Of a DNA stretch of 21,722 nucleotides, positions 13,052 to 20,999 are shown in pieces; positions within the stretch are counted from its first letter, which is position 1, and every line of letters begins with the position of its first letter. This DNA is from DASUSH01 sp036375215 (GTDB taxonomy: Bacteria; Actinomycetota; Thermoleophilia; Solirubrobacterales; 70-9), in the NCBI GenBank assembly GCA_036375215.1, contig DASUSH010000056.1:1-21722 (forward strand), written 5' to 3'. A model generated the notes under the pieces. The model searched no databases, was not told where the DNA came from, and worked only from the letters and a program-made list of their open reading frames with translations. Position numbers and translations under genes: made by a program.

Positions 13052-14217
13052 AGGGTCCCGGTGCCCAGGCCGCCACCGCAGCACATGGTCACGAGCCCGG
13101 TCTCCTTGTCGGAGCGCTCGAGCTCGTGCAGGAGCGTCGTGATCAGCCGCGCGCCGGTCGAGCCGAGCGGGTGGCCGAGCGCGATCGCGCCGCCGTTGAC
13201 GTTGACCCGCGACATGTCGGGATCGAGCTCGCGGCGCCACGCGGCGACCACGGAGGCGAACGCCTCGTTGATCTCGATCAGGTCGATGTCGCCGATCTGC
13301 ATCCCGTTGCGCTCGAGGATCTTCCGAGTCGCGGGGATCGGGCCCGTGAGCATGATCACCGGGTCGACGCCGACCGTGGTCTGGTCGACGATCTTCGCGC
13401 GCGGGGTGAGGCCGAGCTCGTCGGCCTTCTCGCGGGTCATCAGCAGCACCGCGGCGGCGCCGTCGGAGACCTGCGAGGAGTTGCCGGCGGTGACCTTGCC
13501 GTCCTCCTTGAAGGCCGGCTTGAGCTGCGAGAGCTTCTCGAGGCTGGTGTCCGGCCGGATGCCCTGGTCGGTGACGTAGGTGTCGCCGTTCACGGCGAAC
13601 GGGACGATCTCGCGCTCGAAGCGGCCCTCCTCGGTCGCCTTCGCCGCCTTCTGATGCGACTCGAGCCCGATCTCGTCGAGCTCGGACCGGGGGATCTCCC
13701 ACTGGTCGGCGATCATCTCGGCGGACAGGCCCTGCGGGACGAGGTTGTAGCGCTCGAGCAGCTCGGGCGAGAACGCCGCGCCGTGCTCGCTCATCACCTG
13801 CATGCCGTCCGCGAACGAGATGTGGCCCATGTGCTCGACGCCGCCGCCGATCACGGCGTCGTGGACGCCGGAGGCGACGAGGGCGGCGCCGAAGTTGACC
13901 GCCTGCTGGGCGGAGCCGCACTGGCGGTCGACCGTGGTCGCCGGGGTCTCGATCGGCAGGCCCGCCTCGAGCCAGGCGTTGCGGCCGATGTTGACGCCCT
14001 GCTCGCCGAACTGCTGAACGCACCCGGCGACGACGTCCTCGACCTCGCTCGGCTCGATGCCGGTGCGCTCGAAGACCTCCGAGTAGACCTTGGCGAGCAG
14101 GTTCGAGGGGTGGACGTCCTTGTAGTAGCCCTTCTCCTCGTGGCCGCGGCCGACCGGTGTGCGGACGGCCTCGACGATCACGACCTCGCGGCCCTGGAAG
14201 TTCCCGTTGCTAGCCAT
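13036..14217 (-). CDS. Acetyl-CoA C-acetyltransferase/3-ketoacyl-CoA thiolase
   Basis: This 393-residue thiolase cleaves 3-ketoacyl-CoA with CoA, the last beta-oxidation step, or condenses acetyl-CoA. The active-site residues are all present: nucleophile Cys100 in DRQCGSAQQA, His349 in GGAIALGHPLGSTGAR and the second cysteine Cys379 in TMCCGGGLGTG. INEAFA (331-336 region) is also conserved. The doubled CC and QCGSAQQA resemble the actinobacterial FadA-type enzymes rather than the biosynthetic PhaA type. A very good ribosome site GAGGAGG lies 8 bases before the ATG. A 20-bp operator nearly identical to that of the acyl-CoA dehydrogenase is 57 bases upstream, so both are probably regulated together. 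Fatty-acid degradation is the likeliest role; a catabolic and a synthetic role cannot be separated from sequence alone. Confidence 0.94.
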   Translation of the reverse strand: MASNGNFQGREVVIVEAVRTPVGRGHEEKGYYKDVHPSNLLAKVYSEVFERTGIEPSEVEDVVAGCVQQFGEQGVNIGRNAWLEAGLPIETPATTVDRQCGSAQQAVNFGAALVASGVHDAVIGGGVEHMGHISFADGMQVMSEHGAAFSPELLERYNLVPQGLSAEMIADQWEIPRSELDEIGLESHQKAAKATEEGRFEREIVPFAVNGDTYVTDQGIRPDTSLEKLSQLKPAFKEDGKVTAGNSSQVSDGAAAVLLMTREKADELGLTPRAKIVDQTTVGVDPVIMLTGPIPATRKILERNGMQIGDIDLIEINEAFASVVAAWRRELDPDMSRVNVNGGAIALGHPLGSTGARLITTLLHELERSDKETGLVTMCCGGGLGTGTLIQRV

Positions 14218-14274
14218 TCCCGACGCCTCCTCGGCTCAAAGTTTCGATTTGCTACTCAGGAGAATACCTGAAGC

Positions 14275-14294
14275 GATTGACTCGTCAGTCAACC
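14275..14294. promoter_or_regulatory. TetR-type operator upstream of the thiolase
   Basis: GATTGACTCGTCAGTCAACC differs from the element at 5871-5890 at only two positions. Its inner arms TTGAC and GTCAA remain perfect. On the minus strand it contains TTGACT, and TATTCT follows about 20 bases later, so it would overlap the thiolase promoter. Its distance to the start codon (57 bases) is close to that at the dehydrogenase (52 bases). Confidence 0.68.
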
Positions 14295-14319
14295 CTAAAG
14301 GGGTCTGACCCCTTTAGGG
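14293..14319. repeat. 27-bp perfect palindrome containing the MMPL stop codon
   Basis: CCCTAAAGGGGTC (14293-14305), a central T, and GACCCCTTTAGGG (14307-14319) give 13 perfect base pairs. The MMPL stop TAA (14316-14314) lies in one arm, and the first two bases overlap the thiolase operator. Its core is the same GGGGTC-N-GACCCC found three times at 4334-4431. A hairpin at the end of the MMPL mRNA is expected, but no T-run follows it. Confidence 0.75.
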
Positions 14320-16542
14320 GCGGTCGGAGGGTGGACCGATCGGCATCGTCGAGCGCCTCCCGGGCCACCAGTTGAGCTCGCCGAGCTTGAAGGCGATCGC
14401 CGGGACCAGGATCGAGCGGACGAGGAACGTGTCGACGAGGAGCCCGAGCGCGACCGTGAAGCCGATCTGGAAGAGGGCCTCGAGCGGGAGCGTCATCAGC
14501 GCGCAGAAGGTGCCGGCGAGGATCACGCCGGCGCTGGTGATGACCCCGCCGGTGTGCTCGAGGCCGTTGATCACGGCGTCGTGGACCTCGCTGTAGTGGG
14601 CCTCCTCGCGGATCCGGCTGATCAGGAAGATGTTGTAGTCGACGCCCAGGGCGACCAGGAAGATGAAGGCGAAGGTGGGCAGGCCCGGGTCGCCGTCGGG
14701 CTGATTGAAGATCTCGGTGAAGATCAGCGTCGAGGCGCCGATCGCGAACGCGTACGAGAGGACAACCGTCGCGATCAGGTAGATCGGGGCGACGACCGCG
14801 CGCAGCAGCACGCAGAGGATCAGGAAGATCAGCGCGAGGGTGAGCGGGACGATCAGCCTCGCGTCCGAGCGCAGCGTCTCGGTGGTGTCGAAGTTCTCGG
14901 CGGTCGTGCCGCCGACCAGCACGGTCTCGCCGCCGGCCGCGTCCGTGGCGGCGGCGCGGATGTCCGGGACGAGGTCGTTGGCCGCGTCGGAGAACGGGTC
15001 GTGGGCGAGCGTCACCTCGAGCCGGTCGAGCTCGCCGTCGTCGGACGTGCCCGCCGGGACGACCGACTCGACCCCGTCGATCTCGCCGACCGCGGCGGCG
15101 ACGCCCTCCGCGGCGGCGGGGGCGACGAGGATCGTGGTCGGGGCGATCTGCCCGCCGGAGAGGTCCTCCTCGAGCAGAAGCTGGCCCTCGACCGACTCCG
15201 GCGGGTCGCGGAAGCCCTCGCCGAAGTCGATGATCCCGCGGTCCTGGAGGTTGCCGAGCGCGCCGAGGCCGAGGATCGCGACCGAGATAACGATCGCGAA
15301 CACCGGCCGGTCGTGGACGAAGTGGCCGACCCGCCGCCAGATGCCGAGCGGGCGCCGCTGCTCCGTGCCGTAGCGCGGCACCGCGGGCCAGAAGGCGTTC
15401 CGGCCGAGCGCGGAGAGCAGGGCCGGCAGCAGCGTGAGCCCGGCGAGCAGCATGATCGCGATCCCGAGCGCAAGCACCGGTCCCATCGTCTGGGTCGCCT
15501 TGAAGTCGGCAAGCGTCAGGATCAGCATCGCCGCGAACACCGTCGCGCCGGCGGAGAGGATCGCGGGCGCGGTGCGCTCGGTCGCGTGCGCCATCGCCTC
15601 GTGCTTGTCCTCGTACCGGCGCAGCTCCTCGCGATAGCGCGAGACGATCAGCAGGCAGTAGTCGGTGCCGGCGCCGAACATGAGGACGATCAGGAGGCTG
15701 GTCGTCTGCCCGTTCACCTCCACCGCGCCCGCCTGCACGAGGCCGTAGACCGCCGCGGCGGCGATCCCGTAGGCGATCGCGACGACGAACAGGGGGACGA
15801 GCGCGACCACCGGCGAGCGGTAGATCGCGAGCAGGAGGACGAGGACGAGGGAGACGGTGACGAGGAGGAGCGTCGTGTCGATCGACTCGAAGACGTCGAT
15901 CGAGTCGGCGATGATGCCGGCGATCCCGGTGACGTAGCCGCGCAGCTCGCCGGCGCCGGGGTTCGGGTCGGGGACGATCTCGCGGAGGAGCTCGACGTTG
16001 TCGACGATGTCGTCGGACTCGTCGGCGTTCGTGCGGACGAGGACGAGCGCCGTCGAGCCGTCTTCGGAGATCGTCTGGGGCTCTTCGGACCGCTGCTGCG
16101 CCTGCCCGTGGCTCTTCCCATCCGTCCCCGACCCGGGCAGCTCGGCGGCGCCGCAGACCGGGCCCGCCTGCGGGTCGACGACGGTGAGGACGCCCACGAG
16201 CTCGGACTCGCACGGCGCGTCGGGGACGGGCCGCCCGAGGCCGGCGATCTCGAGCGCGTCCGCGGAGATCCGCTCGAAGTCGGCCGCGCCGAGGCGGCCT
16301 CCCTCGCGGTTGTAGGTGACGAGCGCGTCGACCTCGTTGCCGACCTCGAAGCGCTCCTCGAGGACGTCGTTGACCTCGGTGGACTCGGCCGTCTCCGGCA
16401 GGAAGGCCTCGTTCTCGTTGGTCGTCGCCTCCTGCAGCTTCGGCTGGAAGCCGAAGAGCGCGAACCCGAGGATCACCCAGGTCGCGATCACGACCCATTT
16501 CGACCGCCGCCCGGTGGCGAAGCTGGAGATCCGCCTCAGCAT
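14314..16542 (-). CDS. MMPL family RND transporter
   Basis: A 742-residue integral membrane protein of the MmpL/HAE2 branch of the RND superfamily, which exports lipids and hydrophobic compounds using the proton gradient. The internal duplication is clear: helix I at about 15-34, a large external domain, then helices II-VI with MFGAGTDYCLLIVSRYREEL near 287-306, and after a second helix and external domain, ALGVDYNIFLISRIREEA near 625-642. The two [GA]xDY motifs carry the proton-relay aspartates. It lacks the long C-terminal tail of mycobacterial MmpL3. The product is divergent to the 3-hydroxyacyl-CoA dehydrogenase with only 89 bases between them. The cargo is unknown. The ribosome site is weak. 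Confidence 0.92.
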   Translation of the reverse strand: MLRRISSFATGRRSKWVVIATWVILGFALFGFQPKLQEATTNENEAFLPETAESTEVNDVLEERFEVGNEVDALVTYNREGGRLGAADFERISADALEIAGLGRPVPDAPCESELVGVLTVVDPQAGPVCGAAELPGSGTDGKSHGQAQQRSEEPQTISEDGSTALVLVRTNADESDDIVDNVELLREIVPDPNPGAGELRGYVTGIAGIIADSIDVFESIDTTLLLVTVSLVLVLLLAIYRSPVVALVPLFVVAIAYGIAAAAVYGLVQAGAVEVNGQTTSLLIVLMFGAGTDYCLLIVSRYREELRRYEDKHEAMAHATERTAPAILSAGATVFAAMLILTLADFKATQTMGPVLALGIAIMLLAGLTLLPALLSALGRNAFWPAVPRYGTEQRRPLGIWRRVGHFVHDRPVFAIVISVAILGLGALGNLQDRGIIDFGEGFRDPPESVEGQLLLEEDLSGGQIAPTTILVAPAAAEGVAAAVGEIDGVESVVPAGTSDDGELDRLEVTLAHDPFSDAANDLVPDIRAAATDAAGGETVLVGGTTAENFDTTETLRSDARLIVPLTLALIFLILCVLLRAVVAPIYLIATVVLSYAFAIGASTLIFTEIFNQPDGDPGLPTFAFIFLVALGVDYNIFLISRIREEAHYSEVHDAVINGLEHTGGVITSAGVILAGTFCALMTLPLEALFQIGFTVALGLLVDTFLVRSILVPAIAFKLGELNWWPGRRSTMPIGPPSDRP

Positions 16543-16631
16543 CTGCGGCGGGATTCTGCCGCTCGCGGGCGCCCGCTGCGTGCCGACCGGCAGCCCCCCG
16601 ACCGGGACCCCCGTGATAAGTAAACCCGCCG

Positions 16632-17459
16632 ATGAGCGCAGCCGGCGGATACCAGCGGCCCGCGGTCGCCGGCAGCGGCACGATCGCCTGCGGCCTGGCG
16701 GCGGTCGCGAGCGCGGCCGGCCCGGTCGTGCTCCTCGCCCGCAGCGAGCCCTCCGCCGGGCGGGCGGGACAGCAGGTGGACAAGCTCGCCTCCAAGCTCG
16801 AGGGCGGCGATCCCGGCAAGGTCCGGGTGACCACGGATCCCGCCGACCTCGAGTCCTGCGACCTCGTCGTCGAGGCGGTCGTCGAGGAGGCCGACGTCAA
16901 GGGCGAGCTGCTCGCGACGGTCGGCGAGCACGCCGCCGACGCCGACCTGGCGACCACGACCTCCTCCTTCTCGATCTCGGAGCTCGGTGAGCGCAGCGGT
17001 CACGCCAACCGCCTGTTCGGCCTCCACGTCTTCAACCCGGTGGCGAAGATGGAGCTCGTCGAGCTCTGCCTCCCCGACGGGATCCGCTCGGGCATCGCCG
17101 AGCGCGCCCACGCCTGGTGCAAGCGGATCGGCAAGCGCGCGATCGAGGTCCCCGACCAGCCGGGCTTCGTCGTCAACCGCCTCCTCTTCCCGTTCCTGTT
17201 CGACGCGGTGCGGCTGATGGAGCGCACCGACATGACCCCCGCCGAGGTCGACGACTGCATGACGCTGGGCGCCGGCCATCCGATGGGCCCGCTGCGCCTC
17301 CTCGACTTCGTCGGCATCGACGTCGCCGTCGCGATCGGCCACCAGCTCCGCGCCGAGGGCGGCGAGGAGTCCCACAGCCCGCCCCCCTCGCTCGAGCGCC
17401 TCGTCGCGGAGGGCCGCCTCGGGCGGAAGTCCGGCGGCGGGTTCTACGAGTACGGGTAG
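16632..17459 (+). CDS. 3-hydroxyacyl-CoA dehydrogenase (FadB2/PaaH/Hbd-type)
   Basis: This 275-residue NAD enzyme oxidises 3-hydroxyacyl-CoA to 3-ketoacyl-CoA, the third beta-oxidation step. The N-terminal Rossmann motif is AVAGSGTIACGLAAV (11-25), with Ala at a place where Gly is usual. The acidic EAVVEEADVKGELL block (81-94) follows. Catalytic His132 and Asn135 lie in GLHVFNPVAKMELVEL (130-145). The C-terminal dimer domain has FVVNRLLFPF, GAGHPMGPLRLLDFVGID and the terminal GRLGRKSGGGFYEYG, so the gene is full length. It is a monofunctional enzyme with no hydratase domain. No clear ribosome site precedes the ATG, but GATAAGTA about 10 bases upstream could be a -10 box of a leaderless transcript. 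It lacks the operator shared by the thiolase and acyl-CoA dehydrogenase. Confidence 0.92.
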   Translation: MSAAGGYQRPAVAGSGTIACGLAAVASAAGPVVLLARSEPSAGRAGQQVDKLASKLEGGDPGKVRVTTDPADLESCDLVVEAVVEEADVKGELLATVGEHAADADLATTTSSFSISELGERSGHANRLFGLHVFNPVAKMELVELCLPDGIRSGIAERAHAWCKRIGKRAIEVPDQPGFVVNRLLFPFLFDAVRLMERTDMTPAEVDDCMTLGAGHPMGPLRLLDFVGIDVAVAIGHQLRAEGGEESHSPPPSLERLVAEGRLGRKSGGGFYEYG

Positions 17460-17477
17460 CGCGAACCCGCGGCCTCC

Positions 17478-17505
17478 GCGCCCCGCGACGCGGACGCGGC
17501 GCTTT
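17478..17505 (+). terminator. Weak terminator-like hairpin after the 3-hydroxyacyl-CoA dehydrogenase
   Basis: GCGCC (17478-17482) pairs with GGCGC (17498-17502), enclosing CCGCG-A-CGCGG with a small bulge, and three Ts follow. It lies in the short gap between two convergent genes. The T-run is too short to be convincing in such GC-rich DNA. Confidence 0.3.
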
Positions 17506-17530
17506 CGTCCCCGGGCGGTCCCTTCCGGCG

Positions 17531-17830
17531 CTACGCCGACGACTTCTTCGGCGCGGCCTTCTTGCGCTTCGACTTCGTGGCGCGCTTCGGCGCGGCGGGC
17601 TCCTCGAGGCGGCCGCAGAGGTCCCAGACCACGTCGGCCTCGGAGACGCCCTGGCGGCGGGCCGCCGAGGAGACGTCGCTCCAGGGGAGCTGGGCGTCCG
17701 GGAGGTCGTCCCAGCGGGCGAGCTCGAGCGCCTCGAGCGAGCGCTGGAGGGCGGGGCCGAGGTGCTCTTCGGAGCGCAGTAGCGCTCTGAGCACCTCGAG
17801 CTGCTTGTCGGTGAGCCGAACGACCCACAC
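17531..17830 (-). CDS. Small protein with Lys-rich tail (99 aa), function unknown
   Basis: The product opens MWVVRLTDKQLEVLRALLRS, a helix that resembles the first helices of winged or sigma-like DNA-binding proteins but is not diagnostic. A middle acidic part (DDLPDAQLPWSDVSSAARRQ) follows, then WDLCGRLEEP. The last 20 residues are Lys/Ala/Ser-rich, like the histone-like tails of actinobacterial nucleoid proteins. GTG at 17830 is supported by a near-perfect ribosome site AAGGAGG (17843-17837) six bases upstream, so translation is likely. The gene is convergent with the 3-hydroxyacyl-CoA dehydrogenase. DNA binding is only a suggestion. Confidence 0.7.
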   Translation of the reverse strand: MWVVRLTDKQLEVLRALLRSEEHLGPALQRSLEALELARWDDLPDAQLPWSDVSSAARRQGVSEADVVWDLCGRLEEPAAPKRATKSKRKKAAPKKSSA

Positions 17831-17919
17831 GGCGTGCCTCCTTCCGTCGCCGAGTTGCGAGGCAAGCTACGGACGGAGACGGACGGAACGAACTCGGCTG
17901 GAAAGCTGCGGCTTCCGGG

Positions 17920-19242
17920 TCAGGCGCCTTCGCGCTGGGCTTCCGCGGCCGCGGGCGGCGGGCTGATCCGGACGGCGACGATCCGGTTCTCGCGGACCGA
18001 CTCGACGCGGACCGTGTAGCCGTCGGCGCGGATCGTGTCGCCGCGCTTCGGCAGCCGGCCGAGCTCGGAGAAGACGTAGCCGCCGATCGAGTTGAACGCG
18101 TCCGTGTCGACCGGAAGCTCGATCCCCTCGTCCTCGAGGTCGCCGAGCGAGACGTGGCCGCGCGCGTACCAGTCGCCGTCCGCGAGGCGGCGGATCGACT
18201 CGGCGCGGGGGTCGGTCTCGTCCTCGATCTCGCCGACCACCTCCTCGAGCACGTCCTCGACCGAGACGAGGCCGACGGTGCGCCCGTACTCGTCGGCGAC
18301 GATCCCCATCGAGCTGCGCTGGCGCTGGAGCTCGGCGAGCAGGTCGTCGAGCGGCTTCGTCTCGGGGAAGACCGGCGAGGGCCGGATCGCGGGCTCGATC
18401 GAGGTCTCGGCGCCGGCGTTCATGTAGAGCCGGACGAGGCTGTTGATGTGGACGATCCCGCGGACCCGGTCGGGGTTGTCGTCCTCGATCACGACGAGGC
18501 GGGTGTGGCCCGAGGAGACGCAGCGCCGTAGCGCCGCCTCGACGTCCTCGGAGGCGTCGATCGTGACGACGGCCGGGATCGGGGTCATGACCTCGCGGAC
18601 CTGCTGCTCGTGGAAGTGAAAGACGCCGGAGAGCATCCCGGCCTCGCCGGGGTCAAGCTCGCCGCCGGCGGCCCCTCTGGTGATCAGGATCCTCAGCTCC
18701 TCCGAGCTGGTCTCCTCCGCGTCCTCGATCTTCATCCGGAAGACGCGCCGAACGATGAACTGGGCCGGCCGATTCGTGATGACGATCAGCGGGTGAAAGA
18801 CGCGGCGGAAGATCTCCAGCGAACGCGCGATCCGCAGCATCAGCGTCTCCGCCGCCGCGATCCCGATCATCTTCGGCGCCTGCTCGCCAAAGGTGACGTG
18901 CAGGAAGGTGATGATCGCGTAGGCGATGACGAACGCGAGCGCGTGCGTCCCGCCCTCGCCGAGCACCCCGCCCAGAAGCGGCTCGATCAGGTCGGCGATC
19001 GCCGGCTCGCCGAGGAAGCCGATGCCGATCGAGGCGAGCGTTATCCCGACCTGCGAAGCGGCGACGTACTCGTCGACGTGGGTCATCTGGTGGAGGGCCA
19101 GCGCGGCCCGCCGGTCGCCCTCGTCGGCGAGCTGCTCGATTCGCGATTTCCGCGACCGCACGATCGCGAACTCGGCCGCGACGAAGAAGCCGTTGACCAG
19201 AACGAGCACGACCACGGCGAGCAGGAGGAGGACGTCCGTCAT
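17920..19242 (-). CDS. CNNM/HlyC-CorC family membrane protein (DUF21-CBS-CorC_HlyC)
   Basis: A 440-residue protein with the full three-part layout of bacterial CorC/CNNM Mg2+-transport-associated proteins. DUF21 at about 1-190 has three to four membrane helices (LLLLAVVVLVLVNGFFVAAEFAIVRSRKSR at the start, AFVIAYAIITFLHVTFGEQAPK later; GEQAPK replaces the usual GE-x-x-PK). A CBS pair is at about 215-335, including VMTPIPAVVTID, GHTRLVVIEDD and GIVADEYGRTVGLVSVEDVLEEVVGEI. The C-terminal CorC_HlyC domain spans about 350-430 (DAFNSIGGYVFSELGRLPKRGD). The old name hemolysin is misleading; divalent-cation efflux or regulation is the known role of homologues. No signal peptide is cleaved. It stands as a separate unit between two small gaps. 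Confidence 0.92.
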   Translation of the reverse strand: MTDVLLLLAVVVLVLVNGFFVAAEFAIVRSRKSRIEQLADEGDRRAALALHQMTHVDEYVAASQVGITLASIGIGFLGEPAIADLIEPLLGGVLGEGGTHALAFVIAYAIITFLHVTFGEQAPKMIGIAAAETLMLRIARSLEIFRRVFHPLIVITNRPAQFIVRRVFRMKIEDAEETSSEELRILITRGAAGGELDPGEAGMLSGVFHFHEQQVREVMTPIPAVVTIDASEDVEAALRRCVSSGHTRLVVIEDDNPDRVRGIVHINSLVRLYMNAGAETSIEPAIRPSPVFPETKPLDDLLAELQRQRSSMGIVADEYGRTVGLVSVEDVLEEVVGEIEDETDPRAESIRRLADGDWYARGHVSLGDLEDEGIELPVDTDAFNSIGGYVFSELGRLPKRGDTIRADGYTVRVESVRENRIVAVRISPPPAAAEAQREGA

Positions 19243-19328
19243 CGGAGCGCCGCCGGGCCCTCAGAAGGGTTGGTACTTCGAGGCTCGTCGTCGTCGTTCA
19301 TCGGCGACTCGGGCACGTTAGCACCGGG

Positions 19329-20999
19329 TCAGGGCACTACCCGCTCGCCCACGATCTCCCGGGGGACCCGATGCTCGAACCCGGGCGGGGGCGAGGGCAG
19401 GCCGTGGTCGGCGGCGCGCTCGACGAGCAGGGCCGCCGCGCGCTCGCAGACCGCCGAGATCGTGAGCGACGGGTTGACCCCGAGGCTGGTCGGGATCGCC
19501 GAGGAATCCATGCAGAAGAGGCCCTCCTGGCCGAATACCTCGCAGCCCTGATCGGTCACCCCGAGGCCGATCTCGTCGGCCATCCGGCAGCCGCCGAGCG
19601 GGTGCGAGGCGTAGGCGCCGTCGGTCTCGGTCAGCTTCAGGAACCTGCCCAGCCCGCGCCGCTCGATGATCCGCTTCATCGCCGCGTCGGCCTCCTCGCG
19701 GATCCGCGTGGACTGCGGTGAAAGCTCGTAGCGGAAGAGGCCGATGCCGACCGGGCCGCCGTTCGGCTGCACGTGGCCGTTCCCGGTCGGAGGCACGGCG
19801 TAGAACTCGCCGTCGTGGGTGTCCTCGACCATCGCGAGCAGCTCGATGTGGCTCGACCAGGTCGAGATCGAGCGCTTCTTCTCGCGGCCCCACCACGACG
19901 GGCCGTCGCCGAGCTCACCGGCGCCGTCGTCGTAGAGGAAGTTGGTGAGCTGGGAGAGCAGGATCTCCTGGAGGTTGAAGCGGGTGCCGTCGTGGCGGTT
20001 CGACCGCTTGCCGACCCAGTAGTCGTAGGTCATCGTCGTGATCGGCTTGCCCTTGTGGAACGAGGCGTAGCCGGGCAGGCCGAGCAGCGAGCGCACCTTC
20101 TTCGGGTCGATCTCGGCGGCGGCGATGTGGTCTCCGTTCACGCCCAGGTGGCGGCCGAGATGGGTCGAGATCCCCGGCAGCGAGCCGTTCTGGCGCGAGC
20201 GCATCAGGATCGGCGGCGTCCCCATCGCCCCGGCGGAGAGGATCAGGACCTTGCACTCGATCTCGTCGATCGGCCCCGACGGCGCCTTCGTCGCCGCGTC
20301 GAGCCGCGAGCCGCGCACGAGCCAGCGGTAGGGCCGCGCGCTCGACGGCGCGACCGAGTCCACCTGGACGAGCGGGCGGACCTCCACCCCGGCGCGCTCG
20401 GCGGAGGCGAGGTAGTTGGTGATCACCGAGTTCTTGCCGCCGAAGATGCAGCCCGTGTAGCACCACTTCGCGTCGACGCAGCGATCGAAGTCGATCGCGA
20501 GGGGCACCCGATCGCAGGTGTGCCCGGCCTCGCGCAGCGCCGCCGCCCAGATCCCGCCCGACTTCGAGACCTGGTTCCACGACGGCCGGCGGACGCGCAG
20601 GGCGGCCTCGGCGCGGGCGTAGTAGCGGTCGAGGCGCGCGCGGTCGATCGCCTTGGGCCACATCCGCCGGGTCGGCGGGTCGGCGGGGTGGCGGTCGCGG
20701 CGCTCGAAGATCTCGCCGGGCGCCCGCAGCGACGCTGCGAGGTAGAGGTTGGAGCCGCCGCCGACCAGGTTGGCGACGACGATCTGCGCGCCCTGCCCCT
20801 GGATCAGGCCGTAGACGTCGGCGAGGTGCGCCACGTCCATCGACTGGCGGAAGTCCGTGTGTCCCTTGCGCAGGCCGCGCTCGAGGACGAGCACCGAGGC
20901 GCCGGAGTCGTTGGCGCGGTAGAGCTCCGCGAGCCGCCAGGCGGCGATCGAGCCGCCGAAGCCCGAGCCGACGATGCAGACGTCCACGCGCTCGGCCAC
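19329..20999 (-). CDS. GMC family FAD oxidoreductase (cholesterol-oxidase-like)
   Basis: A 556-residue flavoenzyme. The dinucleotide motif GSGFGGS is at 11-17 and the ribose-binding Glu40 at the end of the second strand. A Cys-containing block CVDAKWCYTGCIFGGKNS (about 174-191) matches the C-x-x-GC-x-x-G-x-KNS region of cholesterol oxidases and related GMC enzymes. The C-terminal substrate domain ends with active-site His466 in SHPLGGCRMAD and the conserved SSAIPTSLGVNPSLTISAVC. Homologues oxidise sterols or other alcohols; the substrate here is unknown. It starts with GTG overlapping the TAG stop of the preceding gene (TAGTG), so it is coupled to the Tat-exported partner. The enzyme has no signal peptide itself, which raises the question of whether it is exported by piggybacking. 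Confidence 0.9.
   Translation of the reverse strand: MAERVDVCIVGSGFGGSIAAWRLAELYRANDSGASVLVLERGLRKGHTDFRQSMDVAHLADVYGLIQGQGAQIVVANLVGGGSNLYLAASLRAPGEIFERRDRHPADPPTRRMWPKAIDRARLDRYYARAEAALRVRRPSWNQVSKSGGIWAAALREAGHTCDRVPLAIDFDRCVDAKWCYTGCIFGGKNSVITNYLASAERAGVEVRPLVQVDSVAPSSARPYRWLVRGSRLDAATKAPSGPIDEIECKVLILSAGAMGTPPILMRSRQNGSLPGISTHLGRHLGVNGDHIAAAEIDPKKVRSLLGLPGYASFHKGKPITTMTYDYWVGKRSNRHDGTRFNLQEILLSQLTNFLYDDGAGELGDGPSWWGREKKRSISTWSSHIELLAMVEDTHDGEFYAVPPTGNGHVQPNGGPVGIGLFRYELSPQSTRIREEADAAMKRIIERRGLGRFLKLTETDGAYASHPLGGCRMADEIGLGVTDQGCEVFGQEGLFCMDSSAIPTSLGVNPSLTISAVCERAAALLVERAADHGLPSPPPGFEHRVPREIVGERVVP

Noticed and set aside
12559..14271. A 570-codon plus-strand frame opposite the glycosylase and thiolase
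   Set aside because: The opposite strand has complete active sites for two enzymes; the plus-strand product is Asp/Arg/Leu-rich with no domain.
14554..16623. A 689-codon plus-strand frame opposite the MMPL gene
   Set aside because: It is the shadow of the MMPL transporter, whose hydrophobic helices and GTDY/GVDY motifs are unambiguous.
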